Source of the DNA: an uncultured Pseudoflavonifractor sp.
GTDB taxonomy: Bacteria > Bacillota > Clostridia > Oscillospirales > Oscillospiraceae
Reading direction: 5' to 3'
Assembly: GCF_944387805.1 (NCBI RefSeq)
Contig: NZ_CALXGI010000006.1
Location: 1-64,000 of the forward strand
DNA length: 64,000 nucleotides
Under the pieces are notes generated by a model. The model saw only the letters and a program-made list of their open reading frames with translations. It was not told where the DNA came from and did not search any database. Shown here piece by piece: positions 56,889 to 63,647 of the stretch (position 1 is its first letter; the number at the start of each line of letters is the position of its first letter). A program made the position numbers and the translations under genes.

Positions 56889-57608
56889 TCAGGTCCCCTT
56901 TGGGACGATGTAGCTGGCGTAGTTGTAGGCGCCGAAATCGTTCTCCCGCTGGTTTCGCCGGGCCCAGAGAACCCGGTCCGGAATGTCAATGGCGCCGCTC
57001 TCATCCCGCCACCGCTCCGGCGGCGGGAGCTGGCCTGACAGGCTGCGGGAGCAGCTCCACGGCCGCCGGCCAATGGGAATGATAATCCCGTCCGTCCGCT
57101 CCTTGGTGAGGTACTCGGCCAGACGCCGGTATCCGCCCTCAGCCATCAGCACCGGCTCGTCGTCCACCTCCCCCGCCGTCCACAGGTGCCGCACCACAGC
57201 CGGCGGGAAATCGCTCTCCCGGAGCACCATGTGGATGTGGTAGCGGTGGTCCCCGTGGAGGCCCTCGATGCAGGTCACCCAGTCGAAGGGCTGGCCATCG
57301 TTGAATCGCCGCGCCCGGGCCATAAAGGCCCGCTTGGTGGCCATGGCCTCCCGGAAGGTGCGGGGCAGGTGGAGGGCGTCATAGGTCAGGGTGTAGTGCA
57401 CGCCCTCGTAACCGAAGAGGGCCAGCCGGAGCTCCAGGCGGTCCGCCTGGCTCCGGCAGACCGCCGAGTGGGGCGAGCGGAGGATTTCATTCTTTTCCCG
57501 CCGGTCGCTCCGGCTGTCGTCCCTTGACAGCCTGGGCCGGATGGCCCGGCACTCCTTGGTCAGAGGCCCGGCCCGCTGCCGGACGCAGTACCACGGTCTA
57601 TCCTCCAT
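56889..57608 (-). CDS. HUH rolling-circle replication initiator-like protein
   Basis: A 239-residue protein with all three motifs of HUH Rep nucleases: motif 1 VHYTLTYDALHLPR (about 71-84), motif 2 HRYHIHMVLRES with His-hydrophobic-His (H124, H126), and motif 3 RRLAEYLTKERT with a single candidate catalytic Y166 and Lys three residues on. Such proteins nick an origin strand. It is read from the early region, overlapping the upstream small gene by 11 bases, and followed by the CG/TG tract. Similar Rep-like genes occur in prophages of gut Clostridia near terminase genes; whether it starts replication here is unknown. Confidence 0.85.
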   Translation of the reverse strand: MEDRPWYCVRQRAGPLTKECRAIRPRLSRDDSRSDRREKNEILRSPHSAVCRSQADRLELRLALFGYEGVHYTLTYDALHLPRTFREAMATKRAFMARARRFNDGQPFDWVTCIEGLHGDHRYHIHMVLRESDFPPAVVRHLWTAGEVDDEPVLMAEGGYRRLAEYLTKERTDGIIIPIGRRPWSCSRSLSGQLPPPERWRDESGAIDIPDRVLWARRNQRENDFGAYNYASYIVPKGT

Positions 57609-57951
57609 GGCCGCCCCCTGTCAGGGCCTCATAGCAGCGCTTGGCCGCCGCATTGTGGGCCTGCCACTGTTCCATGGCGCGCTTTATCTCACCTTCCAGG
57701 GCCAAGCAGCGCCGGTAAACCTTCCTCGGCATCTCGTCCAGAGTTGTGCGTGTGTACGGGGCCAGCAGCTCCGTGTGCTCAGCCACCGCCGCTATGTACC
57801 GGTCGAAGGCCTCATCCGCCCTGGCATGGTGCTGATCCATCCGGCGGGTGAGGATTTCTGTACCAAACCCGCAGAGCTCCCGGCGGAATGCAAACTCATG
57901 CCTCCGAATCCACCATATCAGCTCTTCCTTGGTCGCGTCCTCAAGCCTCAT
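57598..57951 (-). CDS. Hypothetical phage protein
   Basis: A 117-residue, helical and charged protein (MRLEDATKEELIWWIRRHEF, then ARADEAFDRYIAAVAEHTEL, LALEGEIKRAMEQWQAHN). No recognised family. GGGAGG precedes the ATG at 57951; the open frame further upstream is not used. It overlaps the next upstream gene by 11 bases and the Rep gene by 11. Confidence 0.65.
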   Translation of the reverse strand: MRLEDATKEELIWWIRRHEFAFRRELCGFGTEILTRRMDQHHARADEAFDRYIAAVAEHTELLAPYTRTTLDEMPRKVYRRCLALEGEIKRAMEQWQAHNAAAKRCYEALTGGGHGG

Positions 57952-58333
57952 GGTCACACCTCCCCGGCTCATCCCAGAAGGCCACGAACACGCGACCGTA
58001 GGTGTCGGTTGTGTCCCTGATCCCATCTGCAACAAATGTGTCAGCGTAGAACATTTCCCAGTCTCCTGATTCTACGTCTAAAAGTTGCCCATCCTCGTCC
58101 ACGCACAGGACAAAGACCAGCACGGGCCGCTCTGCTGCCGCCGCGCGCAGCTCCTCCAGCGGGATGGGCGTGGTGATGTCAACCGCCGGGGCCAGGAGGT
58201 CGGCGGCCCGCTTGAGCACCGCGCAGCCGTGGACTCCGCAGCTGTGCTCATAGCCGCAGCCCAGGCAGTTCAGAGCGCCGGTATTGACAGCCATCTCCCG
58301 CATCCGGCGGGACAGTTCTTTCCGCTCAGACAT
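57941..58333 (-). CDS. Hypothetical phage protein with cysteine cluster
   Basis: A 130-residue protein. Four cysteines in CLGCGYEHSCGVHGC (about residues 23-37) could bind zinc or a metal cluster; the C-terminal half (RPVLVFVLCVDEDGQLLDVE, then GDWEMFYADTFV, YGRVFVAFWDEPGRC) is beta-rich. I know no function. GAGGG lies eight bases before the ATG at 58333. Confidence 0.65.
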   Translation of the reverse strand: MSERKELSRRMREMAVNTGALNCLGCGYEHSCGVHGCAVLKRAADLLAPAVDITTPIPLEELRAAAAERPVLVFVLCVDEDGQLLDVESGDWEMFYADTFVADGIRDTTDTYGRVFVAFWDEPGRCDHEA

Positions 58334-58538
58334 GATGCCGTCCCTCTTTCCATGCGTCAAAACATCTCTGCATCCACTCGTCTTTAGGAAAACGGAGAGA
58401 CAGCATTTTCTCCCGGGTCAGCTTGTCCACCATCCGGCCCACGTCCCCGCAGCCGTCCATGACCGCCAGGCGCTCCAGGTTGCCCATGGTCTGGGCCGTC
58501 ACCAGGCAGCGCAGCCGCCGCAGATTCTTATTGCCCAT
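58326..58538 (-). CDS. Small phage protein, possibly ribbon-helix-helix
   Basis: A 70-residue basic protein: NKNLRRLRCLVTAQTMGNLE, then RLAVMDGCGDVGRMVDKLTR. The arrangement of a short strand followed by two helices resembles phage ribbon-helix-helix DNA-binding proteins, but the match is by eye only. GGAAGG precedes the ATG. It overlaps both neighbours by a few bases. Confidence 0.55.
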   Translation of the reverse strand: MGNKNLRRLRCLVTAQTMGNLERLAVMDGCGDVGRMVDKLTREKMLSLRFPKDEWMQRCFDAWKEGRHHV

Positions 58539-58888
58539 CAGTTTTCCTTCCTTTCTCCGGCAGGCGGGGCGAAGGTTGACAAGCGCTTCACCAGATACTC
58601 TGCCAGCCATTCCGCGAAGCTGCCTGTTTCCGGGTCCGCTCTCTTTGCCTCAACGATGAGGTCAAGCATGGCCTGCTTGTCAATCGCCTTCATGTTAGCT
58701 GAACTTGAAATGTCTTCTGGCTCCAGACCAGTATTCTCATAGGCGGCCAGTTTTTTCAGCGCCTTCTGCCACCCCTCTTCGCAGAAGCCGCAGTTTTCCA
58801 GGTTCTCTCCTGCCTTCTCCAGGCCGCAGCCCATACACCGTACCAGCTCATCATTGCCAATTCCGTCAATCATGGTCAGCCGTTCCAC
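58538..58888 (-). CDS. Hypothetical phage protein with zinc-ribbon-like start
   Basis: A 116-residue protein: IGNDELVRCMGCGLEKAGEN and LENCGFCEEGWQKALKKLAA give a possible four-cysteine zinc site (about 18-36), followed by ENTGLEPEDIS and a helical C-terminal half (AMLDLIVEAKRADPETG). The GTG at 58888 (AGGAGG seven bases upstream) is preferred over one two codons earlier. Palindrome copy 3 lies just before the ribosome site. Confidence 0.62.
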   Translation of the reverse strand: MERLTMIDGIGNDELVRCMGCGLEKAGENLENCGFCEEGWQKALKKLAAYENTGLEPEDISSSANMKAIDKQAMLDLIVEAKRADPETGSFAEWLAEYLVKRLSTFAPPAGERKEN

Positions 58889-58890
58889 GC

Positions 58891-59118
58891 TCACTCCTCC
58901 TCTCTTGTGTCCGAATCGGACACCGCTTCACGTTTAAGCAGCCCGTCCAGCAGCTGCATGGCGCACCGCAGGCCGTCCTGATAGCCGTAGTCCACGAGCT
59001 TCAGATGCTCAAATTCAGGCGGCCTGTCCTGGCTCTTCCGCCGGCTGGCGTAATAGAGCCCCTCCAGCCGGTTGACCACGTCCCGCACATCCCGACGCCT
59101 GATTGATGCGTGTTTCAT
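58891..59118 (-). CDS. Hypothetical phage protein
   Basis: A 75-residue charged protein (KHASIRRRDVRDVVNRLEGL, KLVDYGYQDGLRCAMQLLDG). The C-terminus VSDSDTREEE is coded by palindrome copy 3. No recognised family. Confidence 0.6.
   Translation of the reverse strand: MKHASIRRRDVRDVVNRLEGLYYASRRKSQDRPPEFEHLKLVDYGYQDGLRCAMQLLDGLLKREAVSDSDTREEE
58907..58923. repeat. 17-bp prophage palindrome, copy 3
   Basis: GTGTCCGAATCGGACAC: perfect palindrome around the central base, directly upstream of AGGAGG and 18 bases from the next gene start, the same arrangement as copy 2. Confidence 0.85.
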
Positions 59119-59132
59119 CTCTATCCCTCCGC

Positions 59133-59519
59133 TCAGTCATCCATAGTGACTGTTACACCACCGACCATCTGGGGCAGGATGTTGACCTCATAGTGATACT
59201 TGTCAACGTAGGCGCCGGACACATCCTGTACGATATACGTAGTCCACTCGCTCAGATAGATGAAGTCCTTCTTGTACTGCCCCTCTCCCACTTCGCTGAT
59301 GACGGACAGCTCATTATTTCCCTCATTTGTCATGGCAAAATTGCCGATGAGCTCATACAAGACCGTATCATCCCGGACATTGATAACCGTGATTTTTCTG
59401 GTGACATTGAAGTTGTCAGCTTCCTGCGAGATGTTGTGGGATACCCGGTCGCTTTCCCGGCATCCACCCAGCAGCACCAGTGCGCCGGCCAGCACAATAA
59501 CAGCGATCAGCTTTTTCAT
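59133..59519 (-). CDS. Phage beta-sandwich lipoprotein
   Basis: A 128-residue predicted lipoprotein. Signal peptide MKKLIAVIVLAGALVLLGGC ends in a lipobox cysteine; the mature part (DRVSHNISQEADNFNVTRKI, LSEWTTYIVQDVSGAYVDKY) matches the beta-sandwich lipoprotein found in many Firmicutes phages. It would sit on the outer face of the membrane of the lysogen; superinfection exclusion has been suggested for other phage lipoproteins but is not shown here. GAGGAGG lies nine bases before the ATG at 59519. Confidence 0.85.
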   Translation of the reverse strand: MKKLIAVIVLAGALVLLGGCRESDRVSHNISQEADNFNVTRKITVINVRDDTVLYELIGNFAMTNEGNNELSVISEVGEGQYKKDFIYLSEWTTYIVQDVSGAYVDKYHYEVNILPQMVGGVTVTMDD

Positions 59520-59576
59520 TTTCATAGCCCTCCTCACCCCGGAACAAACTCCGGGCACGTAATCACTTGATAGCTC

Positions 59577-59747
59577 TCAACGGCCCTCCGCTCTTCCCCC
59601 CAGGCGTTTGGGCTGGATGCGAATGTCCCGGCGCTCAGCCACCCAGCCCTCCACAGGCTTGCCCTCCCTGCTCCAGGGACAGCCCCGCTCCCCCTCCGCG
59701 TCGGGCACTGCGTTGCCGCAGGCCCAGCATATCGTCATCATCGTCAT
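59577..59747 (-). CDS. 56-residue phage protein with CxxC
   Basis: A short gene: MTMMTICWACGNAVPDAEGE, RGCPWSREGKPVEGWVAERR, then a basic end (RIQPKRLGGRAEGR). CWAC and a later Cys suggest a small zinc ribbon. GGAGG stands two bases before the first ATG (59747) and eight before the third codon ATG (59741), the likelier start. The next gene upstream is the parB-like gene, with a structured gap between. Confidence 0.7.
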   Translation of the reverse strand: MTMMTICWACGNAVPDAEGERGCPWSREGKPVEGWVAERRDIRIQPKRLGGRAEGR

Positions 59748-59760
59748 ATCCTCCTGCTAT

Positions 59761-59784
59761 CATTTTCGTGAGGTCACGAAAATG
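59761..59784. repeat. 24-bp near-perfect palindrome downstream of the parB-like gene
   Basis: CATTTTCGTGA and TCACGAAAATG separated by two G residues: 11-bp arms, 14 bases upstream of the 56-residue gene. Candidate operator or partition site. Confidence 0.75.
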
Positions 59785-59878
59785 GTCCGGCCCTCTGCCG
59801 GGCGCCGCCCAGAGGGCGGGCCCGTGAAAAGGAGGTCCGGACGGGGAAGACGCCACCCCGCCCGGCAGAAGGCCGGAC
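59785..59878. repeat. Large inverted repeat next to the palindrome
   Basis: 20-base arms (59785-59804 and 59859-59878) pairing at 19 positions around a 54-base loop that itself contains CCGCCC/GGGCGG. It fills the gap after the parB-like stop (59886) and directly abuts the palindrome. It may terminate the parAB transcript or form part of a DNA site. Confidence 0.7.
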
Positions 59879-59885
59879 CACGGCC

Positions 59886-61376
59886 TCAATCCTCAATCTG
59901 CTGCCGGTGCCAGCTCTGGGCCTCCGGGATGGGCGGGCAGTGCATCCAGCACACCACCGTGGTGTTGATGGCCATCACGATATTGGAGAACTCCCAGTGG
60001 TCCCCGGACCAGTACAGCAGCTTGCCGCTGCCGTCCAGGGGGCCGCACAGGCACCAGTAGTATCCGTCCTCCACCGGGTCCCCGTAGTGCCACGGAGCAT
60101 CGCCGTCCGCGTCTCCCTCCGGCTGGACATCGGTCAGGCCCAGCACATAGTCCAGGGAGACGCCCGCCTCGGCCAGACCGGCCACCACGTCGGCATCCAG
60201 GTTTTGAGCAAAGTCGTCGAGCAGGCAGCAGCAGGGGTCCATCACGCCGTTGAGGGCACGCTCCACCATCTCAACCCGGTTCCCCCCCAGTATCTCGCCC
60301 AGGGCCTCCGCCGGCAGGTTCACCCGCTCCGCCTCCTCGCCCAGACGGCGCCAGGCCGCACGCTCCCGCTCCTGCCGGCGCTTTTCCTCCGCACAGCGCT
60401 CCCGGCTCCGCTCTTCGTCCTTCCGCCTCGCCTCGGCCAGCTTTCGCTCCTGCTCGGCCCGCTCCTCCGCCACCTGGTTCTCCAGAGCGGGGCAGACATG
60501 CCCGCAGGTCATGCGTGAGCCGCACTGAGCGCAGCAGGATGTACATCTGTGCCAATAGGCGGAAGTGGACTCCGCCAGCCGTTCCCGCATGCCGTCCCGG
60601 TTGGCGCATGGGGTGCCGTCCCGGCACACAACGGCGTCAATCTTGTCCAGACCGCACAGCCAGCCCTGGATGGAGTTCTCGGTGGGCTCGTACATGGCGT
60701 TGACACCCCGGCTGTACACCCCAGCCAGCCAGTCCTGCCGCTCCACGCTCTGGCGGGCCATCAGGTAGGCCGGAGCCTCGGCCAGCTTTCCGGTCTCAAA
60801 CAGCGCCGTCCAGTGGGGCGTCAGCCGCTCCCGGATGACCTTGAGCCGGGCCAGCTTGGAGGCCGACACCTGACAGGCCGCAGCCACCTGGTCCCGCATC
60901 CGTCCGGGGAAGTCGTATCCCTGTTCCTTGAGCTGGTAGAGCAGCTCGGTCACCTTGGCGGCCTGGCGGGACAGCTCCGCCGGGCTGAGCTGACGGGTGG
61001 AGGCGTTGGCCATGATGAGCCGCAGCTCCCGCAGCTCCGGGGACGCCTGGTCCCGCTCCACGATGCAGGGGACGCCCACCCACCGGTCTCCGCCCTCCTC
61101 CGCGCTGTGCAGGAGCTTGAGGGCGGACCACCGCCGGTGGCCGGAGACAATCACATACCGCCCATGCTCCGCCGGACGGACCCGGATGGGCTGCTGGAGG
61201 CCGCACAGCTCAATGTTGGCCGCCAGCTCCTCCAGGCCGTCCAGGCGGTAGAAATTGGACGGGTCCGGGTCCAGCTTGTCCAGGCCGATGTACTCAATGG
61301 TCTCCCTGGATGTGTCCGACTTGGACACATCCCCCACCGCCGCCGCAAAGGCGGCCGCCATGTCGAACTTAGCCAC
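59886..61376 (-). CDS. ParB-like protein with cysteine cluster and DUF551-like C-terminus
   Basis: A 496-residue protein. Residues 25-130 are a ParB/RepB/Spo0J N-terminal domain with the CTP-binding box GHRRWSA (79-85) and an arginine-rich helix; residues 155-185 look like the central helix-turn-helix (DQVAAACQVSASKLARLKVI). A cysteine cluster follows (C278, C281, C282, C285, C291, C295), then a charged coiled coil (about 300-350). The last 70 residues (GDPVEDGYYWCLCGPL, then VVCWMHCPPIPEA) resemble the DUF551 pattern of phage proteins. It overlaps parA by 8 bases. Probably a partition or DNA-spreading protein. Confidence 0.85.
   Translation of the reverse strand: MAKFDMAAAFAAAVGDVSKSDTSRETIEYIGLDKLDPDPSNFYRLDGLEELAANIELCGLQQPIRVRPAEHGRYVIVSGHRRWSALKLLHSAEEGGDRWVGVPCIVERDQASPELRELRLIMANASTRQLSPAELSRQAAKVTELLYQLKEQGYDFPGRMRDQVAAACQVSASKLARLKVIRERLTPHWTALFETGKLAEAPAYLMARQSVERQDWLAGVYSRGVNAMYEPTENSIQGWLCGLDKIDAVVCRDGTPCANRDGMRERLAESTSAYWHRCTSCCAQCGSRMTCGHVCPALENQVAEERAEQERKLAEARRKDEERSRERCAEEKRRQERERAAWRRLGEEAERVNLPAEALGEILGGNRVEMVERALNGVMDPCCCLLDDFAQNLDADVVAGLAEAGVSLDYVLGLTDVQPEGDADGDAPWHYGDPVEDGYYWCLCGPLDGSGKLLYWSGDHWEFSNIVMAINTTVVCWMHCPPIPEAQSWHRQQIED
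61312..61328. repeat. 17-bp prophage palindrome, copy 4
   Basis: GTGTCCGACTTGGACAC on the plus strand, inside the parB-like gene (residues 17-22), about 50 bases from its start. A site within or beside parB is a common position for partition sites. Confidence 0.8.
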
Positions 61377-62145
61377 GGTCCGGCCCCTCCTCTCCCATCA
61401 GCTCGGCCACAAAGGCCCGGTAGTCCTGGGCGGCGGCGGAGCGGGGGGACCAGCTCACCACCGGCTCGCCGGTCCAGGTGGACTCGTCCACCTTGGGGCT
61501 GCGCCTGATTTTGCTCTCAAACACCCGCACCGGGCTGCTCTGCCGCAGCAGGGCCTCCCCCTGCTCCACGATGTCTGAGCGGTACCACATGGTGGGCAGC
61601 ACCCCCGCCACCCGCACGTCCGGGTACACCGCCCGCAGCCGCTCAATCTGGGCGGTCAGCTCGCTCATGCCCCGGACGGAGTAGGCGTCCAGCTTGATGG
61701 GGATAATCACCCCGGTGCTGGCGGCGATGGCCGCCGCGCAGGCCGGGGACAGGGCGGGCGGGCAGTCGATGACAATAGCGTCGTAGGCTCCGTCCTCCTC
61801 CACCGCGTCCCGCAGGTCCCGGAGGGCGCCCAGGTTGAGCCGCTCTCCCCGGAGCAGGTCCACGTCCAGGCTGCGCAGCTCGTCGTCCGCCGGCAGCATG
61901 TCCAGGCCCCGGATGGAGCTGTGGTACAGCAGGTCGTCATAATATGCGTCCGGGATGGTCAGCAGCCCCGCCAGGGTGTTGTACTCCCCCGGGGGCAGCA
62001 GGGACGCCGTGGCGTTGCCCTGGGCGTCCGCGTCGATGAGCAGCACCCGCCGGCCGTACTCGGTGGCCAGGATGGCCGCCATGTTGACGGCGGTGACGGT
62101 CTTGCCCACGCCGCCCTTAAAGTTCACAATCGCGTATGTCTTCAC
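61369..62145 (-). CDS. ParA-family partition ATPase
   Basis: A 258-residue ATPase: deviant Walker A FKGGVGKTVTAVNMAA (about 9-24), IDADAQGNAT, Walker B VIDCPPALSPA and the PIKLDAYSVRGM region. The length with no N-terminal helix-turn-helix is that of type Ib or Soj-like proteins. GTG start with GGAG nine bases upstream, inside the end of the small upstream gene. Together with the ParB-like protein it would move or position the phage genome. Confidence 0.93.
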   Translation of the reverse strand: MKTYAIVNFKGGVGKTVTAVNMAAILATEYGRRVLLIDADAQGNATASLLPPGEYNTLAGLLTIPDAYYDDLLYHSSIRGLDMLPADDELRSLDVDLLRGERLNLGALRDLRDAVEEDGAYDAIVIDCPPALSPACAAAIAASTGVIIPIKLDAYSVRGMSELTAQIERLRAVYPDVRVAGVLPTMWYRSDIVEQGEALLRQSSPVRVFESKIRRSPKVDESTWTGEPVVSWSPRSAAAQDYRAFVAELMGEEGPDRG

Positions 62146-62299
62146 GTCTGTCGTCTCCTTTTCTGAGGCGGTCCAGCGCCCAGGCCAGGGCCGCCGCCAC
62201 CTCCTCGTGCTCGTCCCGGCGGTCCGGGTCGGCCCTGGCCATGGCCATATGCCGCAGGTACTCCGCCTCTATCAGCTCCAGCCGCCGGTCGTTGTCCAT
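62117..62299 (-). CDS. Small phage protein upstream of parA
   Basis: A 60-residue acidic helical protein: NDRRLELIEAEYLRHMAMAR, then EEVAAALAWALDRLRKGDDR. AGGAGG lies before its ATG. It overlaps the parA start by 29 bases, so the two are probably translationally coupled. No known family. Confidence 0.68.
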   Translation of the reverse strand: MDNDRRLELIEAEYLRHMAMARADPDRRDEHEEVAAALAWALDRLRKGDDRREDIRDCEL

Positions 62300-62309
62300 T
62301 CAGCGCCTC

Positions 62310-63647
62310 CTATGCTCCGGTGGGTTGTTCAAAGGGGTCCTCTGTCGGCGGTCCGTCGTCCCAGTCGAAGAGAGAGGTCTGGGGCGGCTTCCGCCTCCGC
62401 TTGGGCTTGTCCGCCGGGGCCGGGCAGTCCAGCTGGGACTCCCGAAACCGCTGATAGGCCCCGTCAAACACCAGGTAGGTCCTGCCCCGCTCCCCGTCCT
62501 TGTTCTTGCCGATTTTCAGCACCCGGCGGCTCTTGCCCGGCCGCTGGGGCTCCTCCAGGTAGAGCAGCATGATGATGTCCGCGTCCTGCTCAATCTGGCC
62601 GCTCTCCCGCAGGTCGGACATGGTGGGCTCGGCGTCCTCCTCCCGGCGGGAGAACTGGGACAGGGCCACCACGGTGATGCCGCAGCCGTGGGCCAGGGCC
62701 TGGATATCCCGGCTGATCTGCCCCACCTGGTTGGTGCGGCTGTCCCGGCGGTTGTCGGGAGCCACGATCTGGAGGTAGTCGATGAAGATGACCTGATACC
62801 GGTGGGCCAGGGCGTCAGCCCGGATGTCCGCCATGGTCATGCCGGCGGCCTCAATGAGCTCCAGCTTCCGTTTCCGCAGCTCCGGCGCGCGCTGGGTGAC
62901 CCGGGTCCAGTCATCCTCGGTGAGCTCCCCCCGCTTGATGCTGCCCAGCTCGATGCCCGCCAGGTTGGCGATGAGCCGGTCGGCCAGCTTGTGCCGGTTG
63001 GTCTCCAGGCTGTACACCCCCACCCGGTAGGTCTGGGCCAGGTGCCAGGCAAAGCCCACGCCCAGGGCTGTCTTGCCGGCGGAGGGGTCTCCGCCGATGA
63101 CCACCATGTCCCCCAGTTCGGCGTACAGGTTCCGGTCCAGCTTCTCCAGCCCCCAGGTCAGGTAGGTGCGGGGGTGGGTGTGGCGGTCGTAGAAGTCCAG
63201 CAGCAGCTGCTCCATGTCCATCCGCTCCGCCCCCTGCCGCTGTCCCCGCAGGCCGTTGAGCCGGTCGATGAGCTTGCCCGCCGTCTCCTCGTCCGGGGCG
63301 CCCGCCAGGGACTGGCCCAGCAGCTTCACCGCCGAGAGCCGGGCCTGGGCCTTGAGCAGGGGCACATACTCCCAGATGTTGGACGCCGTTGGTGTCATGT
63401 CCATGAAGTACATGAGCGTCCTGTCCCAATCCTGCCCCTCCTGGGGCGGCAGCTTGTCCCGCACGGTCACCGGGTCGATGGGCTTCCCGGCATTGAACAG
63501 GGCCCGGATGGCCTCAAACACCCGGCGGCAGGCGGGGTCCAGGAAGTCCTGGGGGCCCACCTTGCTCAGCACCTCCCCCGTCAGCTCGGGGGAGATGAGC
63601 AGGGAGCCCAGCACCGCCGCCTGGGGCGAGTAGGTATCCGTGTTCAC
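62310..63647 (-). CDS. Replicative DNA helicase, DnaB-like
   Basis: A 445-residue hexameric helicase. The N-terminal domain (SPQAAVLGSLLISPELTGEV) is short; the RecA-like core has Walker A GGDPSAGKTALGVG (about 189-202), SLETNRHKLADRLIANLAGI, Walker B VIFIDYLQIVAP and the arginine-finger region near the C-terminus (RVLKIGKNKDGERGRTYLVF). GTG start overlapping the upstream stop (GTGA). It unwinds phage DNA for replication. Confidence 0.93.
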   Translation of the reverse strand: MNTDTYSPQAAVLGSLLISPELTGEVLSKVGPQDFLDPACRRVFEAIRALFNAGKPIDPVTVRDKLPPQEGQDWDRTLMYFMDMTPTASNIWEYVPLLKAQARLSAVKLLGQSLAGAPDEETAGKLIDRLNGLRGQRQGAERMDMEQLLLDFYDRHTHPRTYLTWGLEKLDRNLYAELGDMVVIGGDPSAGKTALGVGFAWHLAQTYRVGVYSLETNRHKLADRLIANLAGIELGSIKRGELTEDDWTRVTQRAPELRKRKLELIEAAGMTMADIRADALAHRYQVIFIDYLQIVAPDNRRDSRTNQVGQISRDIQALAHGCGITVVALSQFSRREEDAEPTMSDLRESGQIEQDADIIMLLYLEEPQRPGKSRRVLKIGKNKDGERGRTYLVFDGAYQRFRESQLDCPAPADKPKRRRKPPQTSLFDWDDGPPTEDPFEQPTGA

